This document shows, piece after piece, positions 32,862 through 41,257 of a DNA stretch of 64,000 nucleotides. The notes under the pieces were generated by a model. That model had not been told where the DNA came from. It saw only the letters and a list, made by a program, of their open reading frames with translations, and ran no database searches. Location of the stretch: contig NZ_NHOU01000013.1 in NCBI RefSeq assembly GCF_002179555.1, forward strand, positions 1-64,000. Reading direction: 5' to 3'. Made by a program: the position numbers and the translations under genes. The first letter of the stretch is position 1. Every line of letters begins with the position of its first letter. This DNA comes from Salinicola salarius. Lineage in GTDB: Bacteria > Pseudomonadota > Gammaproteobacteria > Pseudomonadales > Halomonadaceae.

Positions 32862-32892
32862 GGAGTGCCATCGTGTCTGCAGAATGTTGGAT

Positions 32893-32904
32893 ATTGTATG
32901 CAAT
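32893..32904. promoter_or_regulatory. GntR-type operator upstream of the second gntR gene
   Basis: ATTGTATGCAAT is a 12-bp dyad with one central asymmetry and matches TTGTATACAA at 9 of 10 core positions. It lies in the 139-bp gap between the DapA-like gene stop and the GntR start, well placed for autoregulation. Confidence 0.5.
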
Positions 32905-33000
32905 CCAGGAGGCGCTCGCCGACTTTTCCCGCCATTTCCCGTCTCGCCGGAACGCGGCATCGGCCTTGACGACGGACGCATGCGCGACCGGCAGGTTTCG

Positions 33001-33951
33001 CTAGCCGACGTTGCCGAGCTGCGCCGACCACTGCTTGTACCATTCACGGAACAGCGCGTACTGGGTCTCGACATAGCGCCGCTGGGCATCGCTCAGGGCG
33101 TCGCTCTCGTTGAAGTGCAGCTCGTAGGCGCTTTCGCCGTTGAGCACCATCAGCTGCTTGTAGTAGAGCACCAGATCCACGCCTTCATCGAAGGAGGATA
33201 GCACCGCCAGCGCCGATTCCAGCTCCTGAGCCTGGCGCCGGGCCACGAGATCGCCCTTGGCGGCCTTCTCGCAGAGCGCGACCAGTTGCAGCACCTCTCT
33301 CGGCAGCGCGTTGCCGACCCCGGTGATGGCGCCGGTGGCATTGCAGTTGACGAAGCCGTGGAACACCTGGGTGTCGACGCCGACCATCAGGCTGACCTCG
33401 TCATCCTGGGAGGTGATGTGCTCGGCCGCGTAGCGCAGATCCTCTGCACCGCCGAACTCCTTGAAGCCGATCAGGTTGGGATGCTCGCGACGCAGCTCGA
33501 AGAACAGCTCGGCGCGGGTGGCGAAGCCGTAATAGGGGCTGTTGTAGATCACCGCCGGCAGCTCGGGCGCGGCCTTCAGAATCGCCGAGAAGTGCGCCTT
33601 CTGGGCGGCAGGGGCGGTGCCGCGGGAGAGCACGCGGGGGATCACCATCAGCCCTTGCGCGCCGACCCTGGCCGCATGGGCGGCGTGGGAGACCGCTTCC
33701 TTCGAGTTGACCGCGCCGGTGCCGACGATGACGGGTACGCCAGCGGCGACCAGTCGCGCCACGCCTTCCTGGCGCTCGGCCTCGCTCAGCAGCGGCCAGT
33801 CGCCCATCGAGCCGCAATAGACCACGGCGCGCATGCCGAGATCGACCAGCTCGCGGCCCTTGGCGACCAGCGCGTCGTAATCCGGCGTGCGGTCTGCGGT
33901 GCAGGGCGTCATCAGGGCGGGAATGCAGCCGGTGAAGATGGAATCGTTCAT
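33001..33951 (-). CDS. DapA/NAL-family lyase, probable 1-pyrroline-4-hydroxy-2-carboxylate deaminase
   Basis: The 316-residue TIM-barrel protein is of the dihydrodipicolinate synthase superfamily. It has the Schiff-base lysine in GFKEFGG (Lys about 164), the tyrosine in VIYNSPYYG (Tyr about 136) and an N-terminal VYCGSMGDWPLL substrate loop unlike true DapA (GTTGE). Relatives in hydroxyproline loci deaminate Pyr4H2C to 2-oxoglutarate semialdehyde. Flanking epimerase and D-amino-acid oxidase genes support this. The ATG at 33951 fits family length; 79 bp upstream is the epimerase stop. Confidence 0.85.
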   Translation of the reverse strand: MNDSIFTGCIPALMTPCTADRTPDYDALVAKGRELVDLGMRAVVYCGSMGDWPLLSEAERQEGVARLVAAGVPVIVGTGAVNSKEAVSHAAHAARVGAQGLMVIPRVLSRGTAPAAQKAHFSAILKAAPELPAVIYNSPYYGFATRAELFFELRREHPNLIGFKEFGGAEDLRYAAEHITSQDDEVSLMVGVDTQVFHGFVNCNATGAITGVGNALPREVLQLVALCEKAAKGDLVARRQAQELESALAVLSSFDEGVDLVLYYKQLMVLNGESAYELHFNESDALSDAQRRYVETQYALFREWYKQWSAQLGNVG

Positions 33952-33980
33952 GGTTGTCCTCTGAAATCCGTGAATGTCTG

Positions 33981-34019
33981 TCGGGAATGGCGTTTCGGAA
34001 ATGGCTTTTCGGGAATGAC
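33981..34019. repeat. Three 14-bp tandem repeats between the epimerase and DapA-like genes
   Basis: TCGGGAATGGC (33981-33991), TCGGAAATGGC (33995-34005) and TCGGGAATGAC (34009-34019) recur at exact 14-bp spacing in the intergenic gap of a single transcription unit. The function is unknown; a processing or stability element is possible. Confidence 0.6.
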
Positions 34020-34030
34020 TGAGCGAACGG

Positions 34031-34981
34031 CTATGACGCGGTGATGCCCCAGGCAAACGGGTCGTTCTCGTCGATCAGCAGCGTGGCATCGGCGGTCATG
34101 TAGGCGTTGCCGGTGATGGAGGGCAGTACGCGATCGCCCTGCCACTCGTAGCGCCCCTCGAAGCGGCTGCCGGTGATGCTGGCCTGCACCCAGGTCTCGC
34201 CGGGGGCCAGCTTGCCGTCCGCCGCCAGGCAGGCGAGTTTGGCGCTGGTGCCGGTGCCGCAGGGGGAACGGTCGTAGGCCTTGCCGGGGCAGAGCACGAA
34301 ATTGCGACTGTCGGCCGGTTTGCCGGTGCTGGTGTCGTCGGCGGCGAACAGCTCGATATGATCGATGTGGCCGCCGTTTTCGCCGGTGATCGCCTGTGCA
34401 TCCAGCGCCTGACGGATCGCCCAGGTGAAGGCCGTCAGCGCTTCCTCGTTGGCCAGGGTCACCGTCTGGTCATGCTCGCCCACCAGGAAGAACCAGTTGC
34501 CGCCCCAGGCGATATCGCCATGCACCACGCCGTAGCCAGGCACCTCGACCGGCACGCGCTGGCGATAGCGATAGGCGGGCACGTTGCGCACTGTCACCGC
34601 GCCGTCTTCGTGCAGCGTGGCGCTGACCGGGCCGACGGTGGTATCGATCCGGTGATCGCCGGGCTGAATCATCCCGAGATGATGCAGCGACGCCACCAGG
34701 CCGATCGTGCCGTGACCGCACATACCCAGATAACCGGTGTTGTTGAAGAAGATCACGCCGCAGGTCGCGCCCGGCGTGACGGGCTCGCAGTAGAGCGCGC
34801 CGACCAGGACATCGTTGCCCCGCGGTTCGAGCAGGCAGGCGCGCCGCCAGTGATCGTGGGAGTCCCGCAGCGCATCGCGCTTCTCGACGAGAGTGTCGCC
34901 GGGCAGCGCCGGGAAGCCGGACATGACCAGGCGTGTCGGCTCTCCTCCGGTGTGGGAATCGATGACATGGATGCGCTTCAT
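34031..34981 (-). CDS. 4-hydroxyproline 2-epimerase (proline racemase family)
   Basis: This 316-residue proline-racemase-fold enzyme has both catalytic cysteines, MCGHGTIG (Cys about 88) and [10 protein letters not shown] (Cys about 241). The pair excludes the trans-3-hydroxyproline dehydratase subgroup, in which the second is Thr. The MCGHGTIG context favours 4-hydroxyproline epimerase over proline racemase. It converts trans-4-hydroxy-L-proline to the cis-D form. The ATG at 34981 follows GGAGGA at seven bases; longer in-frame starts were rejected. First gene of the hydroxyproline unit, preceded by a GntR-like dyad. Confidence 0.9.
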   Translation of the reverse strand: MKRIHVIDSHTGGEPTRLVMSGFPALPGDTLVEKRDALRDSHDHWRRACLLEPRGNDVLVGALYCEPVTPGATCGVIFFNNTGYLGMCGHGTIGLVASLHHLGMIQPGDHRIDTTVGPVSATLHEDGAVTVRNVPAYRYRQRVPVEVPGYGVVHGDIAWGGNWFFLVGEHDQTVTLANEEALTAFTWAIRQALDAQAITGENGGHIDHIELFAADDTSTGKPADSRNFVLCPGKAYDRSPCGTGTSAKLACLAADGKLAPGETWVQASITGSRFEGRYEWQGDRVLPSITGNAYMTADATLLIDENDPFAWGITAS

Positions 34982-35050
34982 GCGTATTTCCTCCGATCCG
35001 GGCGGCCCCGCAAGACGTTGGAAGGCGTCGCGACGATGAATATCGCGAAC

Positions 35051-35069
35051 ATTGTAGATTTTATACAAT
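35051..35069. promoter_or_regulatory. GntR-like operator upstream of the hydroxyproline epimerase gene
   Basis: ATTGTA (35051-35056) and TACAAT (35064-35069) form an inverted repeat. Within it TTTTATACAA (35059-35068) matches the TTGTATACAA core with one mismatch. It lies about 70-90 bp upstream of the epimerase start. Confidence 0.45.
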
Positions 35070-35162
35070 CTTCACGGTGCGATGGGAAGCGTACTGCACG
35101 AGAAACGAGTGATGAAACAAAAAATTGTCGGAGCGATTTTTGACGTCGCGCAGCGGCAATCA

Positions 35163-35190
35163 CAAAAAAGCCGGCGCTGGAGGCGCCGGC
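35163..35190 (-). terminator. Rho-independent terminator of the NCS1 permease gene
   Basis: Read on the minus strand, GCCGGCGC (35183-35190) pairs with GCGCCGGC (35170-35177) around a 5-nt loop. A run of six T's follows (the A-tract at 35164-35169 on the plus strand). It lies about 45 bp past the permease stop at 35237. Confidence 0.85.
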
Positions 35191-35236
35191 AACGGGAGAG
35201 AACGCGCGAGGCGTTCAAAGGAGACAGAACGGGCGC

Positions 35237-36676
35237 CTACGAGGCGATGGCCGCTGCAACCGAGGCGCGTCGCATCGCCATGGCGTAGAAAGTCGCGCCC
35301 AGGGCGCCGCCGATGAAGACCGAGAAGTGCCCCAGGTCGCCCAGCGGCAGGAAGTTGATCACGATGCCGATCAACGATGCCGCGACCACGGCCTTCACTG
35401 CGGCCGGATTGAAGCCGTTGCGATACCAGTAGGGGCCGTTGGGATCGACGCTGAACAGGGCGTCAACATCGATCTCGCCCCGGCGGATACGGTAGTAGTC
35501 CATGATCAGGATGCCGTAGAGCGGGCCGATGGCCGCCGCGAGCAGGTCGACGGTGTAATGGATGATCTCCGGATTGCTGAACAGGTTCCACGGGGTCAGA
35601 AAGATCGAGCCGACAGCGGCGATGAAGCCGCCGGTACGGAAGCTGATCTTGCTGGGCGCCATGTTAGAGAAGTCGAACGCCGGCGCGACGAAGTTGGCGA
35701 CGATATTGATGCCGATGGTGGTGGTGACGAAGGTCGCGGCGCCCAGCACGGCAACGAAAGTATTGTCGAGGCGGGAAACCGTTTCGATCGGATCGTCGAT
35801 CATCTCGCCGAACACCGGCAGTGTCGCCGAGACCATCATCACTGTGGTCGCCGAGAACACCAGGAAGTTGACCGGCAGGCCCCAGAAGTTGCCTCGTTTG
35901 ACGTCATCGAAGGTGCGCGCGTAGCGGGTGAAATCGCCGAAGTTGAGCGTCGGCCCGGCAAAGTAGCCGGCGACGATGGCGGCCGCGATCACCATCTGCC
36001 ACAGCTGCTCGCCGGGGGAAAGCTGGATGTCGCTCAAGGTGAAGCTGATGTTGGCCCAGCCCGCCTGCCACACCAGCCAGGCGGCCAGGGCGAACATCAC
36101 CAGATAGACCGCCGGGCCGCTCCAGTCGATGAAGCGCCGGATTGAATCCATGCCGCGCCAGAACACGATCGCCTGCAGGCTCCACAGCAGCATGAAGCTG
36201 ATCCAGCCCAGGTAGGAGAGACCGAGAAAGCTGGGGCCGGCCAGTGATTCCATGCCGGGGAACAGGCGCAGGATCACGATGGTCAGGGCGTTGGAGGCCA
36301 GATAGGTCTGGATGCCGTACCACACCACGGCGATCAGGCCGCGAATCATCGCCGGGATGTTCGCCCCCAGCACACCAAACGAGAGCCGGCAGATCACCGG
36401 GAACGGCACCGCGGCTTTCTGGCTCGGCTTCGCCATCAGGTTGGCGAAGATCTGTACGATGCAGATACCGATCAACAGCGATATCAGCACCTGCCAGCCG
36501 GCCAAACCCAGGGCAAACAGGCTGGCGGCGACCACGTAGCCGCCGACGCTGTGCACGTCGGAAAGCCAGAAGGCGAGAATGTTGTACCAGTTCCAGTTCT
36601 GCCTGGTGGGCGCGAGATCGGCGTTGTAGAGCCGGTCGCTGTACTGGTGAGGTGAGTGGTGCGGTTGCTGTGGCAT
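35237..36676 (-). CDS. NCS1-family nucleobase/allantoin:cation symporter
   Basis: This 479-residue inner-membrane protein has about 12 hydrophobic segments and the NCS1 pattern: NWNWYNILAFWLSDVHSVGG near the start, SFGVLGANIPAMIRGLIAVVWYGIQ, and NFGDFTRYA. Family members take up allantoin, uracil, cytosine or hydantoins with Na+ or H+. Its position among ureide genes, and a TTGTATACAA operator 46 bp upstream of the start, suggest allantoin or a related ureide. Own terminator follows. Substrate is inferred from context only. Confidence 0.88.
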   Translation of the reverse strand: MPQQPHHSPHQYSDRLYNADLAPTRQNWNWYNILAFWLSDVHSVGGYVVAASLFALGLAGWQVLISLLIGICIVQIFANLMAKPSQKAAVPFPVICRLSFGVLGANIPAMIRGLIAVVWYGIQTYLASNALTIVILRLFPGMESLAGPSFLGLSYLGWISFMLLWSLQAIVFWRGMDSIRRFIDWSGPAVYLVMFALAAWLVWQAGWANISFTLSDIQLSPGEQLWQMVIAAAIVAGYFAGPTLNFGDFTRYARTFDDVKRGNFWGLPVNFLVFSATTVMMVSATLPVFGEMIDDPIETVSRLDNTFVAVLGAATFVTTTIGINIVANFVAPAFDFSNMAPSKISFRTGGFIAAVGSIFLTPWNLFSNPEIIHYTVDLLAAAIGPLYGILIMDYYRIRRGEIDVDALFSVDPNGPYWYRNGFNPAAVKAVVAASLIGIVINFLPLGDLGHFSVFIGGALGATFYAMAMRRASVAAAIAS

Positions 36677-36721
36677 GGCGGATGCCCTCCGCAGGGTGGT
36701 TTGTGATTATGGTTCCTGTTT

Positions 36722-36731
36722 TTGTATACAA
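36722..36731. promoter_or_regulatory. GntR-type operator TTGTATACAA upstream of the NCS1 permease
   Basis: A perfect 10-bp palindrome identical to the core between uraD and uraH, 46 bp upstream of the permease ATG. It lies in the 386-bp divergent gap 36677-37062, which also holds a second dyad and a hairpin (CGCACA 36928-36933 with TGTGCG 36939-36944) but no gene. Confidence 0.65.
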
Positions 36732-36996
36732 GATGCGTGCCATATCCGTCATCACAACGAGAAGAGAGAGTCGCAAACGATATGGGAAGGGGTCGCTTCT
36801 GGAAAAGACGCCGGCGCTCAAACTTTTAACCCAAAGACCAGCGCATGGCATGGTTCCGGCCAAACCTTGCGCTGGTTCATGAACCGAGTGCGGCGAGCAA
36901 GCTTTCGGACCCAATCGGGCTGGAAACGCACAATCGATGTGCGCTTGGATGGCTGAATGCACCATACGAGTGCAGAAAAGAAAAACGGTTTCGTTT

Positions 36997-37006
36997 TGTA
37001 TACGAT
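36997..37006. promoter_or_regulatory. GntR-type operator upstream of allA
   Basis: TTGTATACGA matches the TTGTATACAA core with one mismatch, 57 bp before the allA ATG. It is the second copy in the divergent permease/allA gap. Confidence 0.5.
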
Positions 37007-37062
37007 GGCGCGCTAGATTGAAACGAAGCTAGGTTGGAACGAAGTACCAAGGGGAGAGAGTC

Positions 37063-37545
37063 ATGCTGGAATTGAAGGCCCAGAAGCTGACGCCGGAGGC
37101 TTTCGCGCCGTTCGGCGATGTGATCGACGCACGTGTCAGCGAGTCATTCCCGATTAACGGCGGGCGCACGCAGCGCCATCACGATCTGGCTCGGGTGGAG
37201 ATCCTGGATGCCCCTTCGCGGCCGCTGATCAGCGTGTTCGTCAGCCAGCCGGTCACGCTGCCGCTGGAGCTCGAGCTGCTCGAACGTCATCCGCTGGGCA
37301 GCCAGGCGTTCATGCCGCTGCACGAAGAGCGCTTCGTCGTCGTCGTGGCGCCGCCGGGAGACGACATCGACCCGGACGAGATCCGCGCTTTCATCACCGA
37401 CGGCCGCCAGGGCGTCAACTACCGCGCCGGCACCTGGCACGCGATCCATTCGGTGCTGGAACGGGAAGGCGAGTTCCTCGTCGTCGACCGCGCTGGTGCC
37501 GACAATCTCGACGAGCGGCCGATGGCGATCCGGGTGGTGGTCTAG
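37063..37545 (+). CDS. allA: Ureidoglycolate lyase
   Basis: The 160-residue AllA cupin-like enzyme cleaves S-ureidoglycolate to glyoxylate and urea, the last ureide step. It has LTPEAFAPFGDVI near the start and the conserved GVNYRAGTWHAIHSVL near the C-terminus. AAGGGGAGAG precedes the ATG. It takes the product of AllE (29,984). The urea released could be handled by a urea-amidolyase-type enzyme such as the one at 60 kb, though that operon looks tuned to guanidine. A clear terminator hairpin follows. Confidence 0.92.
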   Translation: MLELKAQKLTPEAFAPFGDVIDARVSESFPINGGRTQRHHDLARVEILDAPSRPLISVFVSQPVTLPLELELLERHPLGSQAFMPLHEERFVVVVAPPGDDIDPDEIRAFITDGRQGVNYRAGTWHAIHSVLEREGEFLVVDRAGADNLDERPMAIRVVV

Positions 37546-37576
37546 AGCGGATCAGCGGGCGAGAGTCGAGAACGAG

Positions 37577-37600
37577 GATGCCCCGCTAGTGCGGGGCATC
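37577..37600. terminator. Hairpin terminator between convergent allA and symporter genes
   Basis: GATGCCCCGC (37577-37586) and GCGGGGCATC (37591-37600) form a perfect 10-bp stem with loop TAGT, in the 77-bp gap between convergent stop codons. U-tracts are short on both sides, so efficiency is uncertain, but the position suits a two-way terminator. Confidence 0.65.
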
Positions 37601-37622
37601 GAAAGCATCATTTGCAGTTGGT

Positions 37623-39113
37623 TCAGGCGGTCCTGCCGCTGACGGCCTGAGCCGGGTCTTCCTCCATCTCCATGCGCTCGCGTTCGTCATCGATGATCTT
37701 GAGCGCCTGCTCCTGCGTCACCTTCGAGGCCGGCGTGACCAGACTGACGACGACGCCCACGATTAGCGCGACCAGCACCGCCGGGATGCTGGGGTTGCCC
37801 CAGAACGCCGTCCAGCTGTCCACATTGATCACCGCCAGCGAGGTCGCGGACGCGGCGATCAGCGTGGCGATGGCACCCTGCCAGTTGTAGCGCGGCCAGA
37901 AGCGCCCCAGCACGCCACACACGAACATCCCCGCCATCACGGTCGCGATCATGCTGGTGATGTAGCTGATGACGTTGTTGGAGGTCAGCGCGAACAGCAG
38001 CGCCAGGCCGATGGTGGCGACCAGCGCCAGCCGCGACAGGCCCACCACCTTGCGGGCCGACGGCGTATGGCCGGTGAACAGCACGTAGACATCGCGCAGC
38101 AGGATCGAGACGCCGGCGATGGCATCCGAACTCGCGCTGGACATGGTCGCCGAGAGCCCCGCGACCAGCAGCAGCAGGCCGAGCCACAGCGGCAGGATCT
38201 CGGTGGCGAGGAACGGGAAGGCGAAGTTGCTGTTGTCGAGGCTAGGGTTCAGCGCATGGGTCGCCATGCCGATGATCGCGGGGATGATCGAGAAGAACAG
38301 GTAGAGCACGCCGGTGATGATGAACGACTTGCGCACCGAGCCGACCGATTTGCCGGAGTAGATTCGCTGGCGGTAGGAGGGCGTTGCCAGCACGCCAACG
38401 GCAATGACGGCGGCGAGAGAGATCGCCGGTATCAGGCCAATCTTGTCGACACCCAGGAAACTGGTGGCCGCGACATCCATGTTGGTGCCGAGACCGGAAA
38501 AACCGCCAACTTCGACCAGCGCGATGATCGCCATCACGATGAAACCGACGAACAGGATCACGGCCTGCACGGTATCGGTCCAGATCACCGCCATGTAGCC
38601 GCCGATCACGCAGTAGATACCGAAGCCCAGCGCGACCAGAATGCGGGCAGTGGTCAGATCGATCCCCGCCATCCATGACAGATAGAGCCCACCGCCGAGA
38701 ATGTGCGCGCCCAGCCAGCCGATACAGGCGATATAGATCAGCACGGCAACGATGTTGCGCACCCAGCGATTGGCGCCGACGTAGTAGGAAAGTTCCTCGC
38801 TCATGGTCATGAAGCGCAAGCGGCGCACCGGGGCGAACCAGAACGCCAGCAGCAGCACGCCGATGGAACCGCCGATGCCGTAGAGCGCACCGGCCCAGCC
38901 GTTGGCATAGCCGACCCCGACCGCGCCCATGCTGGAACCGGTGCCGACCATGGTCGCTACCGTCGTGCCGATGGTAAGAAAGATCGGGACGCTACGTCCG
39001 CCCAGCAGGAAATCGTCGCCGTTGCTGCGACTGTTGCGGGACACCCACCATCCGAACGCGATCATGACGAGCACGTAGGCGATGAAGGCCCCGAGGAAAA
39101 CGTGACTGTTCAT
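37623..39113 (-). CDS. Sodium:solute symporter (SSS family)
   Basis: This 496-residue inner-membrane protein has about 13 hydrophobic segments. It shows the SSS pattern: FGWWVSRNSRSNGDDFLLGGRSVP at the N-terminus, GTGSSMGAVGVGYANG, and VAGLSATMSSASSDAIAGVSIL, the sodium-motif region. The C-terminal tail is acidic. It is the distal gene of the minus-strand unit rpiR, deacylase, ridA, symporter, and probably imports the N-acyl-D-amino acids or D-amino acids the unit consumes (inference). Confidence 0.88.
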   Translation of the reverse strand: MNSHVFLGAFIAYVLVMIAFGWWVSRNSRSNGDDFLLGGRSVPIFLTIGTTVATMVGTGSSMGAVGVGYANGWAGALYGIGGSIGVLLLAFWFAPVRRLRFMTMSEELSYYVGANRWVRNIVAVLIYIACIGWLGAHILGGGLYLSWMAGIDLTTARILVALGFGIYCVIGGYMAVIWTDTVQAVILFVGFIVMAIIALVEVGGFSGLGTNMDVAATSFLGVDKIGLIPAISLAAVIAVGVLATPSYRQRIYSGKSVGSVRKSFIITGVLYLFFSIIPAIIGMATHALNPSLDNSNFAFPFLATEILPLWLGLLLLVAGLSATMSSASSDAIAGVSILLRDVYVLFTGHTPSARKVVGLSRLALVATIGLALLFALTSNNVISYITSMIATVMAGMFVCGVLGRFWPRYNWQGAIATLIAASATSLAVINVDSWTAFWGNPSIPAVLVALIVGVVVSLVTPASKVTQEQALKIIDDERERMEMEEDPAQAVSGRTA

Positions 39114-39302
39114 ATTGACCTCTTATAATTGTCGTTCCGGTCGTTGCCGCGACCGGAGCAGTGTTAAACAACCTGGTCCATAGGGTTTTATGCTGCCGGT
39201 CGCGCCCTTGCCGGGGCGCGACCACCTTTCTTACAGATGTTTCAAAGCGTCTCGTCAACGCATTCGATCATCTTTCGAGCGATGCGTACGCGCAGGCACG
39301 TA

Positions 39303-39695
39303 TCAGGCCCTGTCGGCGCGATAGCACTTGATGTCCACTTCGACTTTGCAGTCCACCACCAGGTCCTGAACGCTGCAGATCCGCGCCGGCGGATGGTCGC
39401 CGAACACTTCCTTGAACACCTTGTTGAACGAGCTGAAGTAGCGCGCGTCGGTGAGCACGGCGGTGACGTGGACCACGTCTTCCACACCGTAGCCGGCCTC
39501 TTCGGCGATCTTCAGGCAGTTGGCGAACGCCAGTCGCGACTGTTCGATGATGCTGCCCTCGACGACTTCGCCGTCGGTCATCGGTGTCTGGCCGGAGACG
39601 AACAGCCAGCCGGCTGCCTCGGTGGCGCGAGCGAAGGGCAGTTTCTGGCCACCGGTGCCGACGCCGCCTTCGACGCCATAACGTTTGATACTCAT
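39303..39695 (-). CDS. RidA/YjgF-family imine deaminase
   Basis: This 130-residue Rid-family protein has LFVSGQTPMTDGEVVEGSIIEQSRLAFANCLKIAEEAG-type architecture and the terminal VEVDIKCYRA strand. RidA relatives hydrolyse reactive enamine/imine intermediates released by PLP enzymes or D-amino-acid oxidases. It has PPARICSV where archetypal RidA has PARxCV, so the substrate arginine appears conserved. Its place between a D-aminoacylase and a transporter, near a PLP-dependent D-amino-acid lyase, fits imine clean-up. Confidence 0.85.
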   Translation of the reverse strand: MSIKRYGVEGGVGTGGQKLPFARATEAAGWLFVSGQTPMTDGEVVEGSIIEQSRLAFANCLKIAEEAGYGVEDVVHVTAVLTDARYFSSFNKVFKEVFGDHPPARICSVQDLVVDCKVEVDIKCYRADRA

Positions 39696-39759
39696 GGTTG
39701 AATCTCCTGGATTGACGGGATGGGGGATAACGGTTTCGGGTTATCGGGTGAATGAAAAA

Positions 39760-41229
39760 TCATGAGGCGGTGCGGGAAGGCTCCGCCGACAGCCGGGTTC
39801 GGCGTCGCAGCAAACGTCCGGCTCGGTATTCGCTGGCCTCGCCCTGGCGATAGCTGACCACGCCGTTGACGATGACCCGCTCGATGCCGCTCGCCCTGGC
39901 GATCGGCGCGGTGTAGGTCGCGGTGTCCTCGAGGGCGTCGAGATCGAACAACACCAGGTCGGCGAAGGCGCCGACTCGGATCTCGCCGCGGTCGGTCAGG
40001 CCGAAGTTGGCGGCGGAAAGCCCGGTCATCTTGCGCACCGCCTCGGTCAACGGCAGCAGTTTCAGATCGCGGCTGTAGTGCGCCAGCACCCGCGGGAACG
40101 CGCCCCATAGACGCGGATGCGGATGCGGATCGTTGGGCAGCCCGTCGGAGCCGACCATCGACAGCGGATGCGACAGCACCAGGCGCATGTCCGACTCGCT
40201 CATGTTGTGATAGACCGCGCCGGCCGGCTGCAGACGCCGGGCGGCGTCCATCAGCGACAGCTCCCACTGCTCGGCGATCGCTTTCAGCGATTGGCGCGCC
40301 ATCTCCGGATGCGGGTCGGACCAGGTGATGAAGATGTCGATCTCGTCGGTGACCTGACCCAGATCCAGCGTCGAGGAGCCGGCGGTGTAGGGATAGCAGT
40401 CGCAGTGCACGCCGTGGGAAAGCGCGGCGTCGTCGAGCTTCGCCAGTGCCTTGGGCGCGTTGCCCCAGTTGCCGGCGCCGGCGCACTTGAGGTGCGAGAT
40501 CACCAGCGGCGCCTGGCCATGTCTGGCGGTGGCGAAGGCTTCGTCCATGGCTTCGGGGAGCCCGGCGAACTCGTCGCGCAGATGCGTGGTGTAGACGCCG
40601 CCGGCGCGGCCGACCGCCTCGACCAGCGCGTTCATCTCGGCGGTGGGGGCGTGATAGGCGTTGCGGTAGGCTAGCCCGGAGCTCATGCCGACGGCGCCCT
40701 CGGTCAGTGCCGTTTCCAGCTGTTCACGCATGGCGGCGATTTCGCCGTCGCTGGCGGCACGGTCGAAGCGATCCATGACCTGGCTGCGCAGGCTGGTATG
40801 GCCGATCAGCGCCGCCACGTTGACGCTCGGTCGCGCCTGCTCGATCGCTTCGGCATAGGCGGCGAAGGTGGGGTAGCGGAAATCCTCCGCGCGGCCGAGC
40901 AGGTTCATGGGGTCCGGCACCTCGCCGGCCAATTTCACCGGGCTGGCGCTGATACCGCAGTTGCCGACCACCACCGTCGTGACGCCCTGGGAAAGCTTGG
41001 GCAGCATCTGGGGGGTGCGGATGACGTTGGTGTCGTCGTGGGTGTGCACGTCGATGAAGCCGGGGGTGAGAATCAGCCCCGTGGCATCGACGGTCTCGCG
41101 GGCATCGGCATCACCCAGATCGCCGATGGCGACGATCCGGTCGCCCTCGATCGCCACATCGGCAATGAAAGGCTCGCGTCCGCTGCCGTCGATGACGCTG
41201 GCGCGGCGGATCAACAAATCATGGGGCAT
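39760..41229 (-). CDS. N-acyl-D-amino-acid deacylase (D-aminoacylase)
   Basis: This 489-residue amidohydrolase-superfamily enzyme has the FIDVHTHDD metal motif, GNCGISASP (cysteine bridging the metal site), GHTSLRSQVM, THLRDE, ISHLKCAG and the aspartate motif GSDGLPNDPHPHPR. These are diagnostic of D-aminoacylases, which release D-amino acids from N-acyl forms. The ATG at 41229 follows AGGAG; the frame is open further into the rpiR gene, but that is rejected. It lies 28 bp after rpiR and is divergent overall from the DSD1-like gene, which could consume the D-amino acids. Confidence 0.9.
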   Translation of the reverse strand: MPHDLLIRRASVIDGSGREPFIADVAIEGDRIVAIGDLGDADARETVDATGLILTPGFIDVHTHDDTNVIRTPQMLPKLSQGVTTVVVGNCGISASPVKLAGEVPDPMNLLGRAEDFRYPTFAAYAEAIEQARPSVNVAALIGHTSLRSQVMDRFDRAASDGEIAAMREQLETALTEGAVGMSSGLAYRNAYHAPTAEMNALVEAVGRAGGVYTTHLRDEFAGLPEAMDEAFATARHGQAPLVISHLKCAGAGNWGNAPKALAKLDDAALSHGVHCDCYPYTAGSSTLDLGQVTDEIDIFITWSDPHPEMARQSLKAIAEQWELSLMDAARRLQPAGAVYHNMSESDMRLVLSHPLSMVGSDGLPNDPHPHPRLWGAFPRVLAHYSRDLKLLPLTEAVRKMTGLSAANFGLTDRGEIRVGAFADLVLFDLDALEDTATYTAPIARASGIERVIVNGVVSYRQGEASEYRAGRLLRRRTRLSAEPSRTAS

Positions 41230-41257
41230 GGTGGCTCCTGAAAGCGGCTCGTGACGC

